A stretch of DNA of 64,000 nucleotides, from positions 248,001-312,000 of the forward strand of contig NZ_BNGS01000007.1 in assembly GCF_014905555.1 (NCBI RefSeq), given 5' to 3'. The notes under the pieces are model-generated. The model was not told the origin of the DNA, made no database searches, and saw only the letters and a program-made list of their open reading frames with translations. This document shows positions 34,518-43,069 of the stretch, in pieces. The position numbers and the translations under genes are program-made. Numbering within the stretch: the stretch's first letter is position 1; each line of letters begins with the position of its first letter. This DNA is from Streptomyces sp. Y2F8-2. GTDB lineage: Bacteria; Actinomycetota; Actinomycetes; Streptomycetales; Streptomycetaceae.

Positions 34518-35471
34518 TCAGCCCTTGGCCACGGCGCGCAGCCGGTCCACCACGTCGGCCCTCAGCTCCGCCGGCTCCAGGACCACCACGTCGGGCCCGA
34601 ACTCCACCAGCCAGGCGTCGAGGCCGTGCCCGTACGGGATCTCCAACTCGTCCCAGCCGTCACCGAGTTCCCGCACGGAGGTGGCCTTCGCCCGAAGGGG
34701 GTACCCCGCGTCCTTGCGCAGCCGGATCCGCGCCGAACGGTCGGCGGTCTCCCCCGCCCAGCTCGCCACGGTCTCACGGACGGTGACCACGTCGGGCACC
34801 GGGGCGGTGAAGGCGCCGCCGCGGCTGCGCACCTTGCCGGTGATCCTCGAGAGCCGGAAGACACGCTCGGCTCCCCGGTCGCGGTCCCAGCCCGCCAGGT
34901 ACCAGTGGCCGCGCCAGCACTCCAGCGCCCAGGGTTCGACATGGCGCTGTTCGGGGTGGGCGGCGGTGGCCTTGCGGTAGTCGAACACGACGGGGCGGCG
35001 GTCCCGGCAGGCCAGCATCAGCGGCTCGAACGCGGCCTCGTGCACGGGGATGCGGGGTTCCAGGGCGCCGTGGACCTCGTACGGGTCGACGTCCTCGGGC
35101 AGACCGGCGGCGCGCAGTTTCTGCAGGGCGCCGCTCGCTGCACCGGCGAGCCGGGCCTGCTGCCACACCTTGGCGGCCAGGCCGAGCGCGGCGGCCTCCT
35201 CGGCGTCGAGAGTGATGGGCGGAAGGCGGTTGCTGTCGCGGCGCGCCAGGTAGCCGACCTCGCCCTCGAGGTTCTCCACGGTCTCGATCACGAGTCCGAG
35301 CTCACGCAGGTCGTCCTTGTCCCGCTCGAACATGCGGTTGAAGGAGTCGTCGGACCCTGCTTCCAGATAGGCCTCGATGGACTCGCGCAGCTCACGCTTG
35401 CTGAGCGGCCGCCGCGTCCCGAGCAGACACAGCGCCAGATTCATCAGCCGCTCGGCCTTGGCAATGGCCAT
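34518..35471 (-). CDS. pafB: WYL-domain transcriptional regulator PafB
   Basis: The protein has 317 residues, starting MAIAKAERLMNLALCLL; the ATG at 35492 has no ribosome binding site. An N-terminal winged helix (RRPLSKRELRESIEAYLEAGSDDSFNRMFERDKDDLR) leads to a WYL domain at about 155-215 (RRPVVFDYRKA, EPWALECWRGHWYLAGWDRDRGAERVFRLSRI). It is the partner of PafC. Its presence near pafA fits the actinobacterial pupylation gene neighbourhood, although it is not required for pupylation. Confidence 0.92.
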   Translation of the reverse strand: MAIAKAERLMNLALCLLGTRRPLSKRELRESIEAYLEAGSDDSFNRMFERDKDDLRELGLVIETVENLEGEVGYLARRDSNRLPPITLDAEEAAALGLAAKVWQQARLAGAASGALQKLRAAGLPEDVDPYEVHGALEPRIPVHEAAFEPLMLACRDRRPVVFDYRKATAAHPEQRHVEPWALECWRGHWYLAGWDRDRGAERVFRLSRITGKVRSRGGAFTAPVPDVVTVRETVASWAGETADRSARIRLRKDAGYPLRAKATSVRELGDGWDELEIPYGHGLDAWLVEFGPDVVVLEPAELRADVVDRLRAVAKG

Positions 35472-35665
35472 CGACGCCCTTCGCCTCCCCATGGTGCTTA
35501 CGACGGACGACCGTACCGCCCGCGAGCACCCCGGCAAAAGCCGAGGGCCCACGCCCGCACAGGCATGGACCCAGCTGATCGTTTCCGGTCGCCTCCAGGC
35601 AGCCTCCCGCACCGTCCGCGGCCGACCCGGCCTCGGCCGCCCCGCAGACTGCCGGAGGCACACCT

Positions 35666-35693
35666 CGAAGCCGCCCCGCCGGAGGCGGCTTCG
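35666..35693. terminator. Hairpin, probable terminator
   Basis: CGAAGCCGCC / GGCGGCTTCG form a perfect 10-bp stem with an 8-base loop downstream of the FKBP gene, which is transcribed leftward. Confidence 0.6.
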
Positions 35694-35782
35694 CGGCCGG
35701 ATCACCTTCGCAGCCGCCGGGTGACCGCTTCCGCGGCCCCGCACAGCGGCTGCCGGACGGCCCCCGGCGGCCGACAGGGGTT

Positions 35783-35809
35783 CCGCCGCCGGGCCCGGCC
35801 CGGCGGCGG
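35783..35809 (-). terminator. Terminator immediately after the small FKBP gene
   Basis: CCGCCGCCGGGCC and GGCCCGGCGGCGG are separated by one base, giving a stem of about 11 bp. It lies 21 bp beyond the stop at 35830. Confidence 0.7.
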
Positions 35810-35829
35810 TCGGGCGACCGGTGCCTCGG

Positions 35830-36201
35830 TCAGACCGCGACCAGGTCGCAGACGAAGATCAGCGTCTCGCCCGGCTTGATCCGGGCGCCCGCGCCACGGT
35901 CGCCGTAGGCCAGGTGCGGGGGAATCGTCAGCTGGCGGCGGCCGCCGACCTTCATGCCCTGGACGCCCTGGTCCCAGCCCTTGATGACCTGGCCGACACC
36001 CAGCTGGAACTTCAGCGGCGTACCGCGGTTCCAGGAAGCGTCGAACTCCTCACCGGTGGAGAAGGCGACGCCCACGTAGTGGACGGAGACGGTGTCGCCC
36101 GCCTTGGCCTCCGGGCCGTCACCCTCCCAGATGTCCTTGATCTCGAGGTCGGCCGGGGGCTCGCCGCCCGGGAAGTCGATCTCGGGCTTCTCGATGCTCA
36201 C
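35830..36201 (-). CDS. FKBP-type peptidyl-prolyl cis-trans isomerase, cytoplasmic
   Basis: The protein has 123 residues from GTG 36201 with CAGGAGC upstream. It is a single FKBP domain with VSVHYVGVAFSTGEEFDASWNRGTPLKFQLGVGQVIKGWDQGV-type order (VHYVG, FDAS, GQVIKGWDQG) and HLAYGDRG. It accelerates prolyl isomerisation in protein folding. There is no export signal. It sits 70 bp downstream of a two-domain FKBP lipoprotein gene on the same strand. Confidence 0.95.
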   Translation of the reverse strand: MSIEKPEIDFPGGEPPADLEIKDIWEGDGPEAKAGDTVSVHYVGVAFSTGEEFDASWNRGTPLKFQLGVGQVIKGWDQGVQGMKVGGRRQLTIPPHLAYGDRGAGARIKPGETLIFVCDLVAV

Positions 36202-36271
36202 GTCAAAAGCTCCTGCTGTTTCGTGTTGAGGCCATTGCGGCACCACCGACACTCTCACATCCCTGCAGGGC

Positions 36272-37276
36272 TTACATCTTCGCCAGGATGTCCACCACGA
36301 AGACCAGCGTGGAGTCCTTCTTGATGCCGCTGCCGCTCGGCGGGTTGTCCCCGTACCCCAGCTTCGGCGGGATGACGACGAGCACACGGCTGCCCACCTT
36401 CTTCCCGGTCAGCCCCTGCGCCCAGCCCCTGACGACCTGCTGGAGCGAGAACGACGCCAGCTGGCCACGGCCGTACGTGGAGTCGAACTCCTTGCCGGTG
36501 TCCCACAGCACGCCCTTGTACTGCACGAGAACGGTGTTGTCCGCCTTGACCTCGTCGCCGTCGCCCTCGATGACGTACTTCGCGACCAGCCCCGTCGGCG
36601 GCTTCGCCTTCGGCACGTCGATGGACGGCGCCTTGCCGTCGGTGTTCGTGCCCACCTTCGGCAGGTCGGAGTCGCTCTGCGCCACCGCCTCGCCCTTGGC
36701 GGAGCTCTTCGCGTTGAACGTGTTCTGCACGTCCACCACGAACACCAGCGTGTCGGTGCCCTTGATGCCCGCCTGCGGGTTGCCCTGCGTGCCGTACCCC
36801 CAGGTCGGGGGTACCGCCATCAACACCCGGCTGCCGACCTTCTTCCCCGCCAGCGCATACCGCCAGCCGTCGATGATGCCGCCCTGGGCGAGCTGGATCA
36901 CCAGCGGCGTCTTGCGGTCGTAGGAGTTGTCGAAGACCTTGGCCGTGTCCCAGATCTGGCCCAGGTAGTTCGCCTGGATGTAGTCGTTCTCCGCGACCGT
37001 CTGCCCGCCGCCGGCGATCACCGTTTTGACCGCCAGGTCCTTGGAGGGCGAGCCGGACCCCTTCGCCACAGTCGGCTTCTCGTCGAACTTCGTCCCGGCG
37101 GTGATCGTCGGCAACGGCCCCTCGACGATCTTCGGCGGCGGAGCGGCCGACGTCGCCGAGGGCGCGGGGGACGAACTGGTACCTCCCGCACCCTTGCCGG
37201 ACTTGTCGTCACCGCATCCGGCGACGGTCACCAGCCCGGCGGGCACAGCGGCAAGAAGAAGAGAGCGTCGGCGCAC
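36272..37276 (-). CDS. Lipoprotein with two FKBP-type peptidyl-prolyl isomerase domains
   Basis: The protein has 334 residues from GTG 37276. The signal peptide MRRRSLLLAAVPAGLVTVAG ends at a lipobox with Cys21 (VAGC). A Ser/Pro-rich linker is followed by two FKBP domains at about 70-185 and 225-334. The first has VFDNSYDRKTPLVIQ and GIIDGWRYALAGKKVGSR. The second has EFDSTYGRGQ, VVRGWAQGLTGKKVGSR and LGYGDNP. It is probably a surface-anchored foldase for exported proteins. The first domain lacks some of the aromatic pocket residues seen in the second and may be a binding rather than catalytic module. Confidence 0.93.
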   Translation of the reverse strand: MRRRSLLLAAVPAGLVTVAGCGDDKSGKGAGGTSSSPAPSATSAAPPPKIVEGPLPTITAGTKFDEKPTVAKGSGSPSKDLAVKTVIAGGGQTVAENDYIQANYLGQIWDTAKVFDNSYDRKTPLVIQLAQGGIIDGWRYALAGKKVGSRVLMAVPPTWGYGTQGNPQAGIKGTDTLVFVVDVQNTFNAKSSAKGEAVAQSDSDLPKVGTNTDGKAPSIDVPKAKPPTGLVAKYVIEGDGDEVKADNTVLVQYKGVLWDTGKEFDSTYGRGQLASFSLQQVVRGWAQGLTGKKVGSRVLVVIPPKLGYGDNPPSGSGIKKDSTLVFVVDILAKM

Positions 37277-37420
37277 GATGGGGCCTCAATCGGTCGATCT
37301 TGATGGATGGCGTGCGCGCTACCTTACTGACGTTTGGGTGCCGATCCGGGTTCCGGCCCGCTTCAGTTTCGGCCGGGGGTCCGGGGGTTGCCCCCCGGGA
37401 CAGCACTGCCGGCGAAAGAA

Positions 37421-37449
37421 GGGCGCCGTACGGCAAACGTACGGCGCCC
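37421..37449 (-). terminator. Terminator of the MFS-pafA operon
   Basis: A perfect 12-bp stem (GGGCGCCGTACG / CGTACGGCGCCC) with a GCAAA loop lies 50 bp after the pafA stop. A second, imperfect GC hairpin follows at about 37378-37402. Confidence 0.85.
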
Positions 37450-37498
37450 GTGTGGCGTTCCGGTGACACACGCGAAACGCGGCTCTCAGATCCCGGTA

Positions 37499-38860
37499 TC
37501 ACATTCCGGCGATCAGCTTCTCCACCCGGTCGTCCACCGAACGGAACGGGTCCTTGCACAACACCGTCCGCTGTGCCTGGTCGTTGAGCTTCAGATGCAC
37601 CCAGTCGACCGTGAAATCACGGCGCTGTTCCTGCGCCCGCCGGATGAAGTCACCGCGCAGCCGCGCGCGAGTGGTCTGCGGCGGAACCGACTTGCCCTCG
37701 AAGATCTTCAAGTCGTTGCAGATCCGGGCGGCTTGGCCCTTCTTCTCCAGCAGGTAGTACAGGCCGCGACGACGGTGGATGTCGTGGTAGGCGAGGTCTA
37801 TCTGCGCCACCCGAGGATGCGACATCGTCATGTTGTGCTTGGCCCGGTACCGCTCGATGAGCTTGTACTTCATCACCCAGTCGATCTCGGTACCGATCCG
37901 GTCGAGATCCTCCGACTCGATCGCGTCCAGCGTACGGCCCCACAGCTCCAGCACCTGCTCGACCGTGCCCGTCCGGATACCGCGGCGCTCGCAGAAGTCC
38001 ACGGCCTTCTCGTAGTACTCCCGCTGCACCTCCAGCGCGGAGGCCTCCCGGCCGCTGGCCAGGCGCACCTTGCGGCGGCCCGTGATGTCGTGGCTGACCT
38101 CGCGGATCGCCCGGATCGGGTTCTCCAGGGTGAGGTCACGCATCACCGTGCCCGCCTCGATCATGCGCAGCACCAGATCGGTCGCGCCGACCTTCAGCAG
38201 CATCGTCGTCTCGGACATGTTGGAATCGCCGACGATGACATGCAGACGGCGGTAACGCTCCGCGTCCGCGTGCGGCTCGTCCCGCGTGTTGATGATCGGC
38301 CGGGAACGGGTCGTCGCCGAGCTGACACCCTCCCAGATGTGCTCGGCCCGCTGACTCACGCAGTACACCGCCCCGCGCGGGGTCTGCAGCACCTTGCCGG
38401 CACCGCACAGCAGCTGCCTGGTGACCAGGAACGGAATCAGGATGTCCGCGAGCCGGGAGAACTCCCCGTGTCGCGCCACCAGATAGTTCTCGTGACAACC
38501 GTAGGAGTTGCCCGCCGAGTCCGTGTTGTTCTTGAAGAGGTAGACGTCGCCCGCGATTCCCTCCTCGTGCAGGCGGCGTTCGGCGTCGACCAGCAGCCCC
38601 TCGAGAATGCGCTCGCCGGCCTTGTCGTGGGTGACCAGTTCGATCACGTTGTCACATTCGGGTGTCGCGTATTCCGGATGCGAGCCCACGTCGAGATAGA
38701 GACGGGCCCCGTTGCGCAGAAACACATTGCTGCTGCGGCCCCATGACACGACACGGCGGAAGAGGTACCGCGCCACCTCGTCAGGCGACAGACGGCGCTG
38801 TCCCCTGAACGTGCACGTGACGCCGTACTCGTTCTCCAGCCCGAAAATGCGGCGGTCCAT
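37499..38860 (-). CDS. pafA: Pup-protein ligase PafA
   Basis: The protein has 453 residues, starting MDRRIFGLENEYGVTC, where the Glu of GLENEYG is part of the catalytic centre. It is a carboxylate-amine ligase related to glutamine synthetase, with further conserved blocks GARLYLDVGSHPEYATPE, FKNNTDSAGNSYGCHENYL and IINTRDEPHADAERYRRLHVIVGDSNMSE. It activates the Pup C-terminal Glu with ATP and joins it to lysines of target proteins. It lies 9 bp downstream of an MFS gene and is presumably co-transcribed with it. Confidence 0.97.
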   Translation of the reverse strand: MDRRIFGLENEYGVTCTFRGQRRLSPDEVARYLFRRVVSWGRSSNVFLRNGARLYLDVGSHPEYATPECDNVIELVTHDKAGERILEGLLVDAERRLHEEGIAGDVYLFKNNTDSAGNSYGCHENYLVARHGEFSRLADILIPFLVTRQLLCGAGKVLQTPRGAVYCVSQRAEHIWEGVSSATTRSRPIINTRDEPHADAERYRRLHVIVGDSNMSETTMLLKVGATDLVLRMIEAGTVMRDLTLENPIRAIREVSHDITGRRKVRLASGREASALEVQREYYEKAVDFCERRGIRTGTVEQVLELWGRTLDAIESEDLDRIGTEIDWVMKYKLIERYRAKHNMTMSHPRVAQIDLAYHDIHRRRGLYYLLEKKGQAARICNDLKIFEGKSVPPQTTRARLRGDFIRRAQEQRRDFTVDWVHLKLNDQAQRTVLCKDPFRSVDDRVEKLIAGM

Positions 38861-38869
38861 GACTGAACA

Positions 38870-40129
38870 TTACGCCCGATCCCCTGAGCTGAAACGGGGT
38901 TCGACAGCACGGTTTGGATCATTTTCCGGTGAACCCGCAACCACCCCGCCCCCGGCGGGAGCTGCGAGGACCCGCCCCGCGACCACCAGGACCAGCAGCG
39001 ACACGGCCCCCGCGGCCCCCGGCACGGCGAAACCCCACAGCGCGCCACCCGCCTGCACCACCGGCCCCGCGACGCCCGTCCCGACCGACGCACCCACCGT
39101 GAACGTCGTCACCAGCCACGAGAACGCCTCCGTCACCGTACCCCTCGGCGCATGCCGGTCCACCAGCACAAACGCACACGCGATACACGGCGCCAGGAAC
39201 ACCCCCGCCACCGCGGTCAGCCCCACCATCGCGACCACACCCGGCATCAGCATCAGCGGCAGATAACACAGCGCCAAAAGCGCCACCAGCACACGCAACC
39301 GCCGCTCCGGCGCGCCCGGCCACCGCCGCGCCCCGTACACCGAACCCCCGACTAGAGCACCCAAGCCGATCGCCGCCATCAGCCAGCCGTACACCCCGTC
39401 GCCCCCATGACCATCGGCGTACGACACGGCCGCCACCGCGATCGAACCCAACGCCATCCCCACGAACAGGAACGCCCCGAGCAGCACCAGCAGCCCCCGC
39501 GAGCGCAACGCCCCCAGCCAGTGCGCCTCACGCGGCGCCGACCGCCACGCACGCGACGGCGGCGACACCACCACCGACAACGCACCCAGCACCCCGACGA
39601 CGTTCAGCACCACCACCGCCACACGCGCCGACCACAACGACGCACACAACGTCACCAGCAGCGGCCCGACGGTGAACATCACCTCCTGCGCCACCGCGTC
39701 CATCGCATAGGCCGTGTGCACCTGCTCCTCCCGGCGCAGCACCACCGGCCACAGCGCCCGCAGACCGCCCTCCAGCGGCGGCGTGAACAGCCCCGCCACC
39801 ACCATCGCGGCATACGCCACGGCGATCGGCTCCAGACCCGTCAGCGCGAACACCGTCATGGCGGCGGCGGACACCACAGCCGCCGGCAGCTGCACCCGAG
39901 GCTGCCCGTGCAGATCGACCAGCCGCCCCAGCACCGGCTGCCCCACCGCGTTGGCCACCCCGTACACCGCGGCCAGCGCCCCCGCGAGGCTGTACGTGCC
40001 GCCCTCGGAGCGCACGAACAGCACCACGACGATCGCCGCCACCGCGTTGGGCAACCGGCCCACCAGCGTCCCCACCAGCAGGCGGGCCGCATGCCTCGCC
40101 CTGAGGATCTCCACGTATCCCGCGGCCAT
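38870..40129 (-). CDS. MFS transporter
   Basis: The protein has 419 residues, starting MAAGYVEILRARHAARLL after AGAAGGGA. There are twelve predicted membrane spans. The loop after span 2 has GVANAVGQPVLGRLVDLHGQPR, the MFS motif A pattern (G-x-L-x-D). It is divergent from a LacI gene with an inverted repeat between them, and its stop is 9 bp from pafA. The substrate is unknown; sugar-type efflux would fit the LacI partner. The coupling to pafA is notable because it puts pupylation under the same promoter. Confidence 0.85.
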   Translation of the reverse strand: MAAGYVEILRARHAARLLVGTLVGRLPNAVAAIVVVLFVRSEGGTYSLAGALAAVYGVANAVGQPVLGRLVDLHGQPRVQLPAAVVSAAAMTVFALTGLEPIAVAYAAMVVAGLFTPPLEGGLRALWPVVLRREEQVHTAYAMDAVAQEVMFTVGPLLVTLCASLWSARVAVVVLNVVGVLGALSVVVSPPSRAWRSAPREAHWLGALRSRGLLVLLGAFLFVGMALGSIAVAAVSYADGHGGDGVYGWLMAAIGLGALVGGSVYGARRWPGAPERRLRVLVALLALCYLPLMLMPGVVAMVGLTAVAGVFLAPCIACAFVLVDRHAPRGTVTEAFSWLVTTFTVGASVGTGVAGPVVQAGGALWGFAVPGAAGAVSLLVLVVAGRVLAAPAGGGVVAGSPENDPNRAVEPRFSSGDRA

Positions 40130-40187
40130 GCGCGTCCCTTCTCCCGGCCCCACCCCGCTTCTCCGTACCCGCGACGGGTGAAGTTTT

Positions 40188-40212
40188 ACGTATAACGTCG
40201 CCCGTCATACGT
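40188..40212. promoter_or_regulatory. Candidate LacI operator between MFS-pafA and lacI-type gene
   Basis: ACGTATAACG and CGTCATACGT are inverted repeats (9 of 10) flanking five bases. They lie 58 bp upstream of the MFS start and 69 bp upstream of the LacI start, so one site could control both directions. Confidence 0.5.
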
Positions 40213-40281
40213 ACCATGAGCGCTGACCCGCAGTCCACACGACGGCCGACCCGCCAACCCGTACGAAGGAGCACGCCCACC

Positions 40282-41295
40282 GTGCCACCAGGTAGCACGC
40301 GACCCACCAGCCGCGATGTCGCCCAGGCCGCCGGCGTCTCCCAGGCAGCCGTCTCCCTCGTCCTCGGCGACAAATGGCGCGGACGCGTCTCCGAACCCGT
40401 CGCCGAACGCGTCCGACAGGCCGCACGAGAACTCGGCTACCGGCCCAACCTCGCCGCCCGCAACCTCCGCCTCGGCCACACCCGCACAGTCCTGCTGGTG
40501 GTACCCGCCCTCACCACCGAATTCTTCGCCGGCGTCTACACCGGCGCCGCCCGCATCGCCGCCGACCACGGCTTCGGCGTCGTCCTCTACCCCTCACCCG
40601 AAGGCGTCGGACCCGCCAGAGACCCCTTCCACTCCGCACAAGCCGCCCTCGACGGCGTCATCGCCTCCTCCATGGCCGCCGACGCCCTCACCGCCATCCA
40701 CGGCGACCAACTCCCCCTCGTCATGCTCGACAGCGACCCCGAAGGCAGCCCCGGCGCAGCAACCGTCAACCTCGACATCACCGACGGAGTACGCCAGGTA
40801 GCCGAACACCTCCTCGGTCTCGGCCACCGGCACTTCCTCCACCTCGCCGCCGACATCCCCTCCTGGACCTTCCGGATACGCGCACAGGAACTCGCGGCAC
40901 GCCTCGGCACCGTCCCCGGCACCACCCTGCGCACCACCCACGCCCCCATCTCCATCGAAGGCGCCCGCACCGCCGCCGAAACCGCCCTCGCCACCCCGGG
41001 CCCCCGCCCCACCGCCCTCGTCTGCGACGACGACAAACTCGCCGCCGGCGCCTACAAAGCCGCCCGCCGCCTCGGCCTGCGCATCCCCGACGACCTCTCC
41101 GTCACCGGCCTCGACGACCTGGCCCTCGCCACCGCCATCGACCCCGAACTGACGACCGTACGACTGGACGCCGAACTGTTCGGAGAACGCGGCATGCAGG
41201 CACTGCTGGCGGTCCTGGAAGGCCGCACCCCCGAGCAGCGCGACATCCCCGTCGAACTGGTCGTACGAGGCTCCACAGCACCACCGCGCCAGTGA
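40282..41295 (+). CDS. LacI-family transcriptional regulator
   Basis: The protein has 337 residues from GTG 40282, chosen because AAGGAGC lies 10 bases upstream; ATG 40216 has no ribosome binding site. The N-terminal HTH is TSRDVAQAAGVSQAAVSLVLG with hinge helix NLAARNLR. It is followed by a periplasmic-binding-protein-like effector domain (TVLLVVPALTTEFFAGVYTG, DDLALATAIDPELTTVRLD). The likely ligand is a sugar or related small molecule. It lies between the pafA and prcBA arms of the proteasome locus. Confidence 0.9.
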   Translation: MPPGSTRPTSRDVAQAAGVSQAAVSLVLGDKWRGRVSEPVAERVRQAARELGYRPNLAARNLRLGHTRTVLLVVPALTTEFFAGVYTGAARIAADHGFGVVLYPSPEGVGPARDPFHSAQAALDGVIASSMAADALTAIHGDQLPLVMLDSDPEGSPGAATVNLDITDGVRQVAEHLLGLGHRHFLHLAADIPSWTFRIRAQELAARLGTVPGTTLRTTHAPISIEGARTAAETALATPGPRPTALVCDDDKLAAGAYKAARRLGLRIPDDLSVTGLDDLALATAIDPELTTVRLDAELFGERGMQALLAVLEGRTPEQRDIPVELVVRGSTAPPRQ

Positions 41296-41318
41296 CTCGC
41301 GAACACCCGGGAGCACAA

Positions 41319-41358
41319 CGCTGCGCGCCCCAACCCGAAACGGGCGGGGCGCGCAGCG
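41319..41358. terminator. Bidirectional terminator between lacI-type gene and prcA
   Basis: A 13-bp stem CGCTGCGCGCCCC / GGGGCGCGCAGCG encloses a second small stem CCCG/CGGG with an AAA loop. It serves both convergent genes. Confidence 0.88.
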
Positions 41359-41400
41359 TCATACCGTCAAACGGTCATACCGTCACACGAGTGAGGCGAC

Positions 41401-42162
41401 CTACTCCTCCGACTCGGCGTCCGCGTCGGCCTCCGCCTCCGCCTCCGCCGCCGTCGACGCACCGTCCGCCTGCAACAGACGCGACAGCTGACGGCCGGTG
41501 ATCCGCCTGAACTTGCGCTTCTGCGGTCGCGTACGGTCCAGCACCGCGACCTCCAGCCGCTCCGCCGGAATCTCCCGCTCACTGCCGTTCGTGTCACGCG
41601 ACAGCGCCTGCACCGCCAGCTTCAACGCCTCCGCCAACGTCATCCCGTCACGATGACGCTGATCGAGGAAACTGCTGATCTGCTCGGCATTGCCGCCGAC
41701 CGCCACCGAACCGTGCTCATCCACGATCGACCCGTCATGCGGCAGACGGTAGATCTGATCACCCTCCGGGGTCTCCCCCACCTCGGCGACCACCAGCTCC
41801 ACCTCGTACGGCTTCTCCGCCGCACTCGAGAAGATCGTGCCCAGCGTCTGCGCGTAGACGTTCGCCAGACCACGGGCGGTCACGTCATCACGGTCGTAGG
41901 TGTAACCACGCAGGTCGGCGTAACGCACACCACCGATCCGCAGGTTCTCGTACTCGTTGTACTTGCCGGCGGCCGCGAAACCGATCCGGTCGTAGATCTC
42001 ACTGAACTTGTGCAGCGCACGGGACGGGTTCTCACCGACGAACACGATGCCGTCGGCGTACTGCATCACGACCAGACTGCGGCCGCGCGCGATGCCCTTG
42101 CGGGCGTACTCCGCCCGGTCGGCCATGGCCTGCTGGGGGGAGACATAGAACGGCGTCGACAC
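41401..42162 (-). CDS. prcA: Proteasome 20S core alpha subunit
   Basis: The protein has 253 residues from GTG 42162, starting STPFYVSPQQAMADRAEYARKGIARG in the mature frame. It carries the alpha-subunit N-terminal helix (the gate region), and RSLVVMQYADGIVFVGEN and GYTYDRDDVTARGLAN blocks. The C-terminus is a run of Ala/Glu/Asp. Alpha rings cap the beta rings and dock the Arc ATPase. The gene follows prcB by 61 bp in the pup-prcB-prcA operon. Confidence 0.96.
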   Translation of the reverse strand: MSTPFYVSPQQAMADRAEYARKGIARGRSLVVMQYADGIVFVGENPSRALHKFSEIYDRIGFAAAGKYNEYENLRIGGVRYADLRGYTYDRDDVTARGLANVYAQTLGTIFSSAAEKPYEVELVVAEVGETPEGDQIYRLPHDGSIVDEHGSVAVGGNAEQISSFLDQRHRDGMTLAEALKLAVQALSRDTNGSEREIPAERLEVAVLDRTRPQKRKFRRITGRQLSRLLQADGASTAAEAEAEADADAESEE

Positions 42163-42223
42163 CGGTTATCCGTCCCTTTCTGTCGAAGTCACACGATCAC
42201 CCTGATAACAACCGGTCCCGCCG

Positions 42224-43069
42224 TCAGAGCAGCGCGGCCCGCGGACCGTCGGGCTGCTCCAGACGCCGCTCCAGGATCGAGCGGGCGATCTCGGACGACT
42301 CCTCGTCGCTCAGCCGGCGGAAGCCGTCCTCGGTGATCACGGTGACGATCGGATAGATCCGGCGAGCGACATCGGGACCACCGGTCGCCGAGTCGTCGTC
42401 CGCCGCGTCGTACAGGGCCTGAACCACCAGGGTCGTGGCCTGCTCCTCGGTCAGATCCTCACGGTAGAGCTTCTTCATGGCACCACGCGCGAAGATCGAA
42501 CCGGAACCCGTGGCCGCGAAGCCGTGCTCCTCGGAACGACCGCCCGTCACGTCATAGGAGAAGATGCGACCCTTGCCACGGTCCAGGTCATAACCGGCGA
42601 AAAGCGGAACCACGGCAAGACCCTGCATGGCCATGCCCAGATTGGAACGGATCATGGTCGACAGACGGTTCGCCTTGCCCTCCAGGGACAGCTGCGCGCC
42701 CTCGACCTTCTCGAAGTGCTCCAGCTCCAGCTGGAACAGCTTCACCATCTCGACGGCGAGACCCGCCGTGCCGGCGATGCCCACGGCCGAGTACTCGTCC
42801 GCCGGGAACACCTTCTCGATGTCCCGCTGCGCGATCACATTGCCCATGGTCGCCCGGCGGTCACCCGCGAGCACGACGCCCCCCGGGAACGTCGTGGCCA
42901 CGATGGTGGTGCCGTGCGGAGCCTCGATCACGCCCTGCGTGGGCGGCAGCTGCCGGTTGCCGGGCAGCAGCTCGGGCTGGTGCTCCGACAGGAAGTCCAT
43001 GAAGGACGACGAGCCAGGCGTCAGGAAGGCAGCTGGTAGACGCCCGGTGCTACGAGGATTGGCTTCCAC
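42224..43069 (-). CDS. prcB: Proteasome 20S core beta subunit precursor
   Basis: The protein has 281 residues from GTG 43069 with GGAAGGAA six bases upstream, so the much longer open frame is not used. A 53-residue propeptide ends at PHG, exposing Thr54 (TTIVATTFPGGVVLAGDRRAT) as the catalytic nucleophile. The Asp and Lys partners are in AGDRRATMG and KVFPAD. The gene starts 49 bp inside the end of the endonuclease VII-like gene, in another frame, so its translation is probably coupled to that gene. Confidence 0.96.
   Translation of the reverse strand: MEANPRSTGRLPAAFLTPGSSSFMDFLSEHQPELLPGNRQLPPTQGVIEAPHGTTIVATTFPGGVVLAGDRRATMGNVIAQRDIEKVFPADEYSAVGIAGTAGLAVEMVKLFQLELEHFEKVEGAQLSLEGKANRLSTMIRSNLGMAMQGLAVVPLFAGYDLDRGKGRIFSYDVTGGRSEEHGFAATGSGSIFARGAMKKLYREDLTEEQATTLVVQALYDAADDDSATGGPDVARRIYPIVTVITEDGFRRLSDEESSEIARSILERRLEQPDGPRAALL

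Larger units (their letters stand above)
35472..35829. other. Intergenic region between pafB and FKBP genes; no gene seen
   Basis: The region holds the pafB promoter on one side and two strong hairpins on the other (35666-35693 and 35783-35809). It is very GC-rich, and the open frames on both strands lack third-position bias. Confidence 0.55.
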
